From Clostridiales bacterium UBA1774 (GTDB lineage Bacteria > Bacillota > Clostridia > Oscillospirales > Oscillospiraceae), in assembly GCA_002314635.1 (NCBI GenBank), contig DCGQ01000025.1, forward strand, positions 5,675-69,674: a DNA stretch of 64,000 nucleotides. The letters run 5' to 3'. Under the pieces are notes generated by a model. The model was given only the letters and a program-made list of their open reading frames with translations, ran no database searches and was not told the DNA's origin. Below, in pieces: positions 18,035 to 25,952 of the stretch; within the stretch, counting starts at the first letter, position 1; each line of letters starts with the position of its first letter. The position numbers and the translations under genes are program-made.

Positions 18035-20431
18035 ATGAATCTGAAAAGACAGGCTGCCGTGATTCTGGCAGCTTCCCTTCTGATGCTGAGCGGATGCGGA
18101 ACAATACCGGATGTCACTCCGGAACCCACGCCTGCAGTCACCGCATCACCGGAACCGACCCAGGACCCCGCTATCGGTCGGTATACCCTTCGGGAATCCC
18201 TTTCCTCGCTTCCCACCTGCTGGAGTGCGCTGAACTGGCGCACTGACGGAGACCGGTATCTTCTGGACTATACCATCTCCCCGATGCTCCGCATCCAATA
18301 CGGAACAAGAAGCAGTGAGCTTCCCACATGGTACTGGGAATGGGAAATGGCACAGTCTGTTGAGGATATTACCGGCAGCTGGACAGACCGGGAAGCATGG
18401 GGCATTGATGCTTCGGAAACCGGCCGCGTCTGGCGAATCCGTCTGAATCCTGATGCCTGTTGGGATGATGAAAACCACACGCCCATCACTGCCGCCGATT
18501 TTGTGGAATCCATGCATCAATGTCTGGATCCCCAAGTGCAGAGTCTGCGGGCGAATATCTGGACCTCCGGCGAATGCGCCATTCTGGGAGCGGCAGCATA
18601 CCATTATGCCGGGAATCACGTCTGGCATGAGAATGTTGACGGAAACGGCTGCGTTCTGTATCCCTACGACAGTTGGGTTTCGGGACGCACCGGTCAGTAT
18701 ACCACTGAGGACGGTTTGGGACTCTGGTTTTCTCTGGAAACGCCGCTGCAGGTCAGTCTGAGCGGCAACAGTCTGGGTGATTATTACCGTGCCGGTTATC
18801 TGCCGGAGGAGGTATATACGGGTCTGGCAGATATGGCCGGTGAGGACGGATTTATCCCGGTCACGGAAAGCAGCATATCCCTGCTACTCTCTTTCACCGG
18901 CAGTGAAAGCTGGGGAGAAGAAAAGCTGTCCGATCTGGCCGGATACGTGTTTTATCCCACCGTCTTTCCGGCAACGGACTGGAACGGCGTGGGACTTCTG
19001 GTGGAAGATGACCATACACTTATTTACATCTGTGAAAACAGCGTGAGCGAATACGCATTTCTGCTGGGACTGACTACCCCTTGGCTCGTCTATTCCCCGT
19101 TCAGTTCCGACCCGTACTATGCCTCCAGTCCGGAAACAACCGTCAGCTGCGGTCCCTACCGACTTGTTTCCTGTACAGAAGACGGCGTAACACTGGAACG
19201 GAACGAAAGCTGGTACGGGTATCGGGATGGTATGCACAAGGATGCGTACTGTGCAGACCGCATTCTGGCCATCCCCGTACAGAACGGCGAGGAACAGGAG
19301 CTGTTTGCCAGCGGTGAACTGGATCTTCTGCACCTGACGGAGGAGGATTTTCCCAATTATCGTGACGCGGACAATCTGATTTCCTTGGAAAGCACCTATG
19401 TTTCCCGGCTGATTCTGGTCACTGATCGAACCACCCTGCAGCAGCTTCAGAATGAGGCCGGCGAATATCAGGTCAAGGTCTGCCTTGCGCTGGACTCCTT
19501 CCGGGAGGGGCTTTCACTGGCCTTTGACCGGAATGCGCTGGCAAAAGCAACCGTCCCCGGCGGCAGTGCCGCACCGGGTCTTCTGAACCGGCAGTATTAC
19601 CTGACCGAGGATTCCGATGACAGTTCCGTATACCGGGACACCGATGCGGGCATAGCTGCGCTCTGCCGTGGTTATGGTGTTTCATGGGGCGAAGGTCAGG
19701 TCTACACAACGCTGGACGATGTGCGGAGCGTCAACATCGGATATGACCCGGAGCGCGCAAAAGCCTGTTTCTCGGAAGCGTTTGACAAGCTGGTTTCCGA
19801 TGGGGTCTGGGGCGATTACACCAGAATCGAGCTGCGGTGTGCCGTATCCGGCAATACGCTCTCCCCGCTGCAGGCGCAGCAGAATGCCATGATGCAGGCA
19901 TATCTGGATGAGGCAGTTGCCGGTACCGGATTTGAAGGCAAGCTGACGCTGCAATTCTGTTGTATGGATGACCCCTGTGCCGCTGTGTCGGAGGGGAAGA
20001 TTGAAATGGCGATGGGCGCATGGGGCGGAGCGGCCTTCGGCACTTGGAACATGATGCAGTGCTGGTGTGATCCCTCTATCAACACCATACAGGAACGCTG
20101 CGGATTTGATCCGGCTGCGGAAACACTTTGCATCACGCTGAACGATACCATGATGACCCGAACCTATCAGCACTGGAGTCAGAGCATCGCAGACGGCGGT
20201 GAGTTTTCAACGGACCCGGATCAGCGTCTCCATATTCTCTCGGAGTTGGAGGCGGCACTGCTTCAACGGCGCTGCTGCATCCCGCTGTTCAGTCTGGGAC
20301 AGGCCGTTGTACTCTCCGGGAAGGCTGATGTTTCCGACCTCTGCGGCAGCACGCTATGGAGCCGATACGATGCAGAGCAGGTGCGTTTAACCTGCGATGA
20401 TGCAGAATGGGATGCTGTTCAGAAACCATAA
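18035..20431 (+). CDS. Oligopeptide-type ABC transporter binding lipoprotein (first copy)
   Basis: 798 residues. Signal peptide with lipobox LMLSGC, then a Pro/Thr/Glu linker (PEPTPAVTASPEPTQDP) and an SBP family 5 domain: INPDACWDDENHTPITAADFVESM-like opening, CGPYRLVSC and the closing EAALLQRRCCIPLF region. Such lipoproteins capture peptides outside the membrane for an Opp/Dpp permease. It is much longer than the usual 530-600 residues. The start ATG follows GTGGAGG. Just downstream are a second, related binding protein and the permease and ATPase genes. The Cys-rich sequence is notable for an extracytoplasmic protein. The ligand is unknown. Confidence 0.85.
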   Translation: MNLKRQAAVILAASLLMLSGCGTIPDVTPEPTPAVTASPEPTQDPAIGRYTLRESLSSLPTCWSALNWRTDGDRYLLDYTISPMLRIQYGTRSSELPTWYWEWEMAQSVEDITGSWTDREAWGIDASETGRVWRIRLNPDACWDDENHTPITAADFVESMHQCLDPQVQSLRANIWTSGECAILGAAAYHYAGNHVWHENVDGNGCVLYPYDSWVSGRTGQYTTEDGLGLWFSLETPLQVSLSGNSLGDYYRAGYLPEEVYTGLADMAGEDGFIPVTESSISLLLSFTGSESWGEEKLSDLAGYVFYPTVFPATDWNGVGLLVEDDHTLIYICENSVSEYAFLLGLTTPWLVYSPFSSDPYYASSPETTVSCGPYRLVSCTEDGVTLERNESWYGYRDGMHKDAYCADRILAIPVQNGEEQELFASGELDLLHLTEEDFPNYRDADNLISLESTYVSRLILVTDRTTLQQLQNEAGEYQVKVCLALDSFREGLSLAFDRNALAKATVPGGSAAPGLLNRQYYLTEDSDDSSVYRDTDAGIAALCRGYGVSWGEGQVYTTLDDVRSVNIGYDPERAKACFSEAFDKLVSDGVWGDYTRIELRCAVSGNTLSPLQAQQNAMMQAYLDEAVAGTGFEGKLTLQFCCMDDPCAAVSEGKIEMAMGAWGGAAFGTWNMMQCWCDPSINTIQERCGFDPAAETLCITLNDTMMTRTYQHWSQSIADGGEFSTDPDQRLHILSELEAALLQRRCCIPLFSLGQAVVLSGKADVSDLCGSTLWSRYDAEQVRLTCDDAEWDAVQKP

Positions 20432-20469
20432 TGTATTCCGCTATTGTATAGCATACTTTCTGATTGCTC

Positions 20470-20498
20470 TTGCTAATTATCGAATACTCTGTTATACT
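20470..20498 (+). promoter_or_regulatory. Promoter of the second binding protein gene
   Basis: TTGCTA (20470-20475), 17 bases, TATACT (20493-20498). Confidence 0.8.
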
Positions 20499-20504
20499 TA
20501 ATTG

Positions 20505-20695
20505 GATTATGTGCTTAACTGGAATGCCATACCAACAGCACACAGTCAAATAACCGCAGCGCGGTAAGATAACCTTCTGCGGATTCGAACATCTTCACGG
20601 AAGCGTTCCGGCCGACAGCAGGCCAGTCGGCGGGTCATTCGGTATTGGATGTGATCTGCGGGGGGTATCATCAATGAAAAGGAAGGAAATCTGAC
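20505..20695 (+). promoter_or_regulatory. 190-base structured leader
   Basis: Untranslated region with two hairpins: CCGCAG (20554) with CTGCGG (20577), and GCCGAC (20611) with GTCGGC (20626). No known riboswitch consensus is recognisable and there is no terminator. It may stabilise a highly expressed mRNA. Confidence 0.4.
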
Positions 20696-23263
20696 ATGAA
20701 GAAAGCAAGCAAGCTTCTGGCTTTGGTTCTGGCTCTTCTGATGGTAGTCGGCCTGTTCGCCGGCTGCAGCAAGAACGGCGGCAATACCAATGTCGAAGGC
20801 AACACCAACACAGGCAACACCAACGCAGGAAACACTGATACCGGCAAAACCGAAACCGGCTCCGACACCGGCAGTGATACCGGCTCCGATGAGCCTGATG
20901 TCGTAGCCGAACCCGCTACCTACACCTACAACACTGCTGCTTCCACTTTCCCCACCAACTGGAACATCCACACCTATGAGACCTCTACCGATGCGGATAT
21001 CGCCGACTACATCACCGCCGGTTTCTATACCTTTGATTATAACGAAACCGTTGACGGCTACAAGCTGGTTCCCTACGCCGCTGCCGAAGAGCCTATTGAT
21101 GTGACCGCCGATTACATCGGCCAGTATGGTCTGGAAGAAGGCGCTGAACATCAGGCTTACCTGCTGAAGCTGCGTCAGGACCTGAAGTGGCAGGATGGCA
21201 CTCCCATTACCGCCAATGACTACATTGAGTCCGCCAAGCGTCTGGAGAACCCCGAAGCCCAGAACTATCGTGCCGACAACCTGTACAGCGGCAATATGGT
21301 CATCCACAATGCCCAGAACTACCTGTATCAGGGCAAGACCATCAATCTGGAGAACGCTGCCAATGCCTACTACACCATGGCTGACCTGACCAAGGGTGAA
21401 GACGGCAACTACTACACCCCCAACGGCGAACCTGTGTATCTGGCTGTCAACTTTGTTCTGAACGAGTGGCTCAGCGGCAACACGCTGGCTGACTACGTGG
21501 ACGCCTACGGTGAAGATTACTTCGACACCACCACGTGGGAAGAGCTGTATGCCATGGCCGATGAAAACGGTCTGGTGGTTCTGAACGACGACACCTATGC
21601 TCTGTATGCTCCCGTCACCACCGGCAACCCCGCCTGGGGCGAGACCGAGGATGACCTGCCCGCTTACTTCGTGTATTCCTCCACTTATGATGAGATGAGC
21701 TGGGACGAAGTCGGTATGTTCAGCACCGGTGATTACGAACTGGTTCTGGTTCTGGACAAGCCTCTGGACGGCTTCTATCTGCTGTACTCCCTGACCGACA
21801 GCTGGCTGGTCAAGACCGATGCTTACGATGCCTGCGTCGAATACGTGGACGGCGTTTACACCAACACCTACGGCACCGCTGCCGAGAACACCTGGAGCTA
21901 CGGTCCCTATATGCTCACCGATTTCCAGGCTGATAAGCAGTACACCCTGACCCTGAACCCCAACTTCTTCGGCCTGAACGACAAGAGCGAGTTCAGTGAT
22001 GTGACCTATCAGACCACCAGCATGGTCGTGGATTATGTCCCTGAAGCCACTACCCGCCTTGAGCTGTTCCTGCAGGGCAAGCTGGACTCCTACGGTCTGA
22101 CCAAGGACGACATGGCCACCTACAGCCGCAGCGACTACTGCTACTACACCCCCGGCGACTCCACCTACTTCATGGTCTTTAACCCCAATTATGATGCACT
22201 TGTCACCATGCAGGAAGCTGCCGGTGAAAACATCAACAAGACCATCCTCTGCATCAAGGAATTCCGCATGGCCATGAGCTTCGCCATGAATCGCGCGGAC
22301 TTCTGCCTGGCCACTTCTCCCGTCAACAACACTGCTTACGCTCTGTATTCCACCCTGATTATCTCTGACCCCGAAGCCGGTACCGCTTATCGTACCACTG
22401 CTCAGGCCAAGCAGGTTCTGGCAAACTTCTGGGGCGTTGCCGATGAGTTCGGCGAGGGCAAGCTGTACGAGGACATTGACGAAGCCATCGATTCCATCAC
22501 CGGCTACAACCTGACCAAGGCTCAGGAGCTGTTCAACACCGCTTACGACATGGCCATTGAAATGGGCTACATGAACGAAAACGATGTGATTGAAATCAAG
22601 ATCGGAACCCCCAACAACACCTCCACCTTCTACAACAACGGCTATGAGTACATCGTAAACAACTACACCGAAGCCGTGAAGGGCACCAAGCTGGAAGGCA
22701 AGCTGGTCTTCTCCCGCGATGATACGCTGGGCAACGGCTTCTCCTCCGCGATCAAGAACAATCAGGTCGATATGCTGTTCGGCGTGGGCTGGACCGGTTC
22801 CACTCTGGATCCTTACGGTCTGATGGAAGCCTACGTCACCTCCAACTATCAGTATGACCCCGCATGGGATACTTCCACTTCCCCGCTGACCATCAATATC
22901 AACGGCACCGACTACACCACCTCCGTTCTGGATTGGAACTCCATCATGTGCGGTGAAGTCCGCACCATCACCGCTGCTGATGGTTCCACCATCGAATACT
23001 CCTGCGGCGGCGCTGACAATGACCCCGAAACCCGTCTGGACATTCTGGCTGCTCTGGAAAACGCCGTTCTGATGAACTACGACGAGATCCCGCTGATGGA
23101 TGCTTCCACCGCCGGTATGAAGGGTATGCAGATCCAGTACTTCACCGAGGACTATATCTTTGGTATGGGCCGCGGCGGCATCAAGTACTACACCTACAAC
23201 TACACCGACGCTGAGTGGGACGCCTTCGTGGCCGAAAACAACAGCGAACTGGATTACACCTGA
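20696..23263 (+). CDS. Oligopeptide-type ABC transporter binding lipoprotein (second copy)
   Basis: 855 residues. N-terminal lipobox VGLFAGC, then a low-complexity Gly/Asn/Thr/Asp tether of about 45 residues, then a large SBP family 5 domain with LKLRQDLKWQDGTPITANDYIES, WSYGPYMLTDF and VDMLFGVGWTG, closing before the C-terminal ENAVLMNYDEIPLMD. Very strong codon bias (GGC, CTG, AAC, ACC) suggests one of the most abundant proteins of the cell. It shares order and motifs with the preceding lipoprotein, so both probably serve the permease downstream. The ligand could be peptides; SBP family 5 also includes nickel and sugar-conjugate binders. Confidence 0.88.
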   Translation: MKKASKLLALVLALLMVVGLFAGCSKNGGNTNVEGNTNTGNTNAGNTDTGKTETGSDTGSDTGSDEPDVVAEPATYTYNTAASTFPTNWNIHTYETSTDADIADYITAGFYTFDYNETVDGYKLVPYAAAEEPIDVTADYIGQYGLEEGAEHQAYLLKLRQDLKWQDGTPITANDYIESAKRLENPEAQNYRADNLYSGNMVIHNAQNYLYQGKTINLENAANAYYTMADLTKGEDGNYYTPNGEPVYLAVNFVLNEWLSGNTLADYVDAYGEDYFDTTTWEELYAMADENGLVVLNDDTYALYAPVTTGNPAWGETEDDLPAYFVYSSTYDEMSWDEVGMFSTGDYELVLVLDKPLDGFYLLYSLTDSWLVKTDAYDACVEYVDGVYTNTYGTAAENTWSYGPYMLTDFQADKQYTLTLNPNFFGLNDKSEFSDVTYQTTSMVVDYVPEATTRLELFLQGKLDSYGLTKDDMATYSRSDYCYYTPGDSTYFMVFNPNYDALVTMQEAAGENINKTILCIKEFRMAMSFAMNRADFCLATSPVNNTAYALYSTLIISDPEAGTAYRTTAQAKQVLANFWGVADEFGEGKLYEDIDEAIDSITGYNLTKAQELFNTAYDMAIEMGYMNENDVIEIKIGTPNNTSTFYNNGYEYIVNNYTEAVKGTKLEGKLVFSRDDTLGNGFSSAIKNNQVDMLFGVGWTGSTLDPYGLMEAYVTSNYQYDPAWDTSTSPLTININGTDYTTSVLDWNSIMCGEVRTITAADGSTIEYSCGGADNDPETRLDILAALENAVLMNYDEIPLMDASTAGMKGMQIQYFTEDYIFGMGRGGIKYYTYNYTDAEWDAFVAENNSELDYT
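20779..20893 (+). repeat. Low-complexity tether repeats in the second binding protein
   Basis: Degenerate in-frame repeats coding for GNTN/GNTD and then GSDT units directly after the lipid-modified cysteine. They form a flexible spacer from the membrane. Confidence 0.8.
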
Positions 23264-23287
23264 TAAATCCTGCTCCAATGCCATCGT

Positions 23288-23321
23288 CCGGGACGGACAC
23301 ACGAAAGTGCGTCCGCCCCGG
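23288..23321 (+). other. Intercistronic hairpin between binding protein and permease genes
   Basis: CCGGG-A-CGGAC-A-CAC, GAAA tetraloop, GTG-C-GTCCG-C-CCCGG. It is very stable but has no T run. Such structures often protect the upstream binding-protein mRNA and lower permease expression. Confidence 0.6.
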
Positions 23322-23343
23322 GCGCTGTGGTATTGACAGGTAC

Positions 23344-23371
23344 TTTACCGGTTTATCGTATCCTATATAAT
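23344..23371 (+). promoter_or_regulatory. Possible internal promoter before the permease genes
   Basis: TTTACC (23344-23349), 16 bases, TATAAT (23366-23371). A TTGACA just upstream has poor spacing. It could add low-level expression of the permease and ATPase genes. Confidence 0.55.
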
Positions 23372-23445
23372 TTTGAATAAAATGCGGTCAAGCCGCTTAT
23401 CATATTATTCCAAACCCCGAAAGAAAAACAGGGAGGAACGACTCA

Positions 23446-24417
23446 ATGGGAAAATACGTCCTGAAGCGTGTAGTTCTCATGCTCATAACCTTCTTTATCA
23501 TCATATCCATGTGCTTTATTCTGATCCGTCTGCTGCCCAATGTCCCGGCGCAACAGTTCGGCAAGGATATGAGTCTGGTGCTGCAGCGCCGCGTCCGGCA
23601 GGGTCTTGTGGATAAAAACGGAAACCCGATCCCGCTCATGCAGCAATACTGGCATTTCATCGTCCGTACTCTGGTCGGCGGCGACTGGGGTGTTTCCGAG
23701 TCTCTATACATCGGGCAGGACTGCTTCCAGATTTTCCTCAGTAAGCTGCCCAACACCGTACTGGTGAATGTGTACTCCATGGTGCTTTCCGTGCCGCTGG
23801 GCATGGCCTTTGGCATCTATGCCGCTTTGAAAAAGAACAAATGGCAGGATCATGTGATTTCCACCGGCGTTATGATCTTTGTTTCCGTCCCCAGCTATGT
23901 ATATGCGTTTCTGGTGCAGTATTTCCTCTGCTTCAAGCTGAAATGGTTCCCTCTGGTCATGGAATCCGGTACGGATTTCTTCACATGGTCCATGTTCAAG
24001 AGTATGCTGCCCTGCGTCATTTCTCTGGCCCTTAGTTCCATTGCCGGCTTCGCCCGGTACACCCGTGCCGAGCTGACAGAGGTGCTGACCAGCGATTATC
24101 TGCTGCTGGCCCGTACCAAGGGACTGACCCGTGCTCAGACCACCGTGCGTCATGCGCTGCGAAACGCGATGGTACCCATTTTCCCGATGATTATCGGCGA
24201 ATTTGTCGGCATCCTCGGCGGCTCTTTGATCATTGAGAGCATTTTCGTGGTTCCCGGAGTAGGCCCGCTGTATGTCAACTCCATCACCGCACTGGACTAC
24301 AACTTCTTCCTGCTGCTCTCCGGCTTCTATACGCTGGTGGGTCTGGTGTCCGGTATTTTTGTTGATATCAGCTATGGATTTATCGATCCTCGGATCAGAA
24401 TGGGGAGCAAGAAATGA
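23446..24417 (+). CDS. Opp/Dpp-type ABC transporter permease (OppB-like)
   Basis: 323 residues, normal length. MGKYVLKRVVLMLITFFIIISMCFILIRLLP is the typical first helix; a periplasmic-type loop and five further helices follow. The EAA loop that contacts the ATPases is seen as YLLLARTKGLTRAQTTVRHALRNAMVPIFP. Ribosome-binding site GGGAGGAACG. The ATGA overlap with the next gene indicates tight coupling. Confidence 0.93.
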   Translation: MGKYVLKRVVLMLITFFIIISMCFILIRLLPNVPAQQFGKDMSLVLQRRVRQGLVDKNGNPIPLMQQYWHFIVRTLVGGDWGVSESLYIGQDCFQIFLSKLPNTVLVNVYSMVLSVPLGMAFGIYAALKKNKWQDHVISTGVMIFVSVPSYVYAFLVQYFLCFKLKWFPLVMESGTDFFTWSMFKSMLPCVISLALSSIAGFARYTRAELTEVLTSDYLLLARTKGLTRAQTTVRHALRNAMVPIFPMIIGEFVGILGGSLIIESIFVVPGVGPLYVNSITALDYNFFLLLSGFYTLVGLVSGIFVDISYGFIDPRIRMGSKK

Positions 24418-25952
24418 TGAATAATAAACAGATTCCGAATGTCCCGGTGGAAAAGCTCCGCTTCGCCAGTCAGGACAGACGGATTCACGATGAAAAATTT
24501 GAAACCAAACAGGTCGGCTATTTTCGTGACGCCTTCCGTCGCTTCTGCAAAAACAAGAGCAGCGTCGTTGCGGCAATCATCATTCTCTGTCTGCTGCTAT
24601 ATGCTGTTTTTGTTCCCGTTTTCTGTGAAACTCCCTATTCCAAAAGTCTGACCGATACCACATACCTGACTTATACCAAGCTGCTGCCCCGCAGCAAGCT
24701 GTTCAGCGGTCTCGGATTCTGGGACGGCACCTCGAAAAAGACCATCAGCGAAGCCGACTACCTGTACTATAAGGCCATGGGTCTGGAAACCGGAATGCCG
24801 GTTATCACAAAAGAACTGGAAACCCATGTTGACGCCAAAAAGAAGGTCACTTATACCGTCCGGCTGGACAGTTATACGCTGAACGGTATGCTGTATATGA
24901 CGCTGACCGAAAGCCAGTATCAGGACATCCAGAACTGGCAGAACGAAACCGGCGTGCAGGTGATCTATCCAGCTGTCACTATTAAGGAAACTACCGATGC
25001 AAATCTGTGGTTTGAAGCCAATCAGAAGGGAGTGCCCAAGCTCACAAAGCAGGGTGACTATATCAGCGCCTACAAGACCAGTGGTCGTGACGGCGACTAT
25101 GCTTCTCTGCGCGTGGAAGGCGATCCGGGCATCGAGGATCCTGAAAATCCTGACCGGTATCGTTATGCCACCATTACCGGTGACGCCGCTTCCATGAGCT
25201 ACAAGGTACGTATCTGCAAGTACACCTATTTTCTGTATCGCTACGGCTTTGAACCTTCCTTCCTGTTCGGCACCAATGATAAGGGGCAGGATATTCTGAC
25301 CCGTCTGGCTGCAGGCGCACGCTTCAGCTTTCTGCTGGCAATCTGTGTGTCCGTCGTCAACCTGTTGATCGGCGCCATCTACGGTTCCATCGAAGGCTAT
25401 TACGGCGGCGTTGCGGATCTGATCATGGAGCGTTTCTCCGACATTCTGTCGCAGGTGCCTTTCATGGTCGTCACCACGCTGTTCCAGCTTCATCTGGCCA
25501 AGAAGGTGGGCGTTGTTACAGCGCTGCTGTTTGCCTTCGTACTCACCGGCTGGATCGGCATGGCCTCCCGTGTCCGTATGCAGTTCTACCGTTTCAAGGG
25601 TCAGGAGTATGTTCTGGCCGCCCGCACGCTGGGTGCCAGCGACCTGCGTCTGATGTTCCGGCACATCTTCCCCAACTCTCTGGGCACCATTATCACCGGC
25701 TCCATTCTGGTGATTCCCGGCGTTATCTTCTCCGAATCCAGCCTGACCTATCTGGGCATCATCAATCTGGACAGCTCCACCATGACTTCTGTCGGCACCA
25801 TGCTGGCAAACGGCAAAGCCTATCTGAATACCTTCCCGCACATCATCTTCTTCCCTGCCCTGTTCATCTCCCTGCTGGAAATCTCCTTCAACCTGTTTGG
25901 CAACGGTCTTCGTGACGCATTCAATCCTGCATTGAGGGGGGCCGACGAATGA
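24414..25952 (+). CDS. Opp-type permease with large extracytoplasmic insertion (OppC-like)
   Basis: 512 residues, where OppC proteins usually have about 300. First helix near residues 51-70 (VVAAIIILCLLLYAVFVPVF); then about 225 residues outside the membrane before the second helix near 300 (FSFLLAICVSVVNLLIGAIYG). The EAA loop YVLAARTLGASDLRLMFRHIFPNSLG is intact. The inserted domain is rich in Lys, Thr and Tyr and has no motif I know; it may dock the outsized binding proteins. Both ends overlap the neighbouring genes by 4 bases. Confidence 0.9.
   Translation: MMNNKQIPNVPVEKLRFASQDRRIHDEKFETKQVGYFRDAFRRFCKNKSSVVAAIIILCLLLYAVFVPVFCETPYSKSLTDTTYLTYTKLLPRSKLFSGLGFWDGTSKKTISEADYLYYKAMGLETGMPVITKELETHVDAKKKVTYTVRLDSYTLNGMLYMTLTESQYQDIQNWQNETGVQVIYPAVTIKETTDANLWFEANQKGVPKLTKQGDYISAYKTSGRDGDYASLRVEGDPGIEDPENPDRYRYATITGDAASMSYKVRICKYTYFLYRYGFEPSFLFGTNDKGQDILTRLAAGARFSFLLAICVSVVNLLIGAIYGSIEGYYGGVADLIMERFSDILSQVPFMVVTTLFQLHLAKKVGVVTALLFAFVLTGWIGMASRVRMQFYRFKGQEYVLAARTLGASDLRLMFRHIFPNSLGTIITGSILVIPGVIFSESSLTYLGIINLDSSTMTSVGTMLANGKAYLNTFPHIIFFPALFISLLEISFNLFGNGLRDAFNPALRGADE

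Noticed and set aside
20546..23302. Open frame of 918 codons opposite the second binding protein
   Set aside because: The plus strand codes a clear lipoprotein with strong codon bias; such bias produces long open frames on the other strand.
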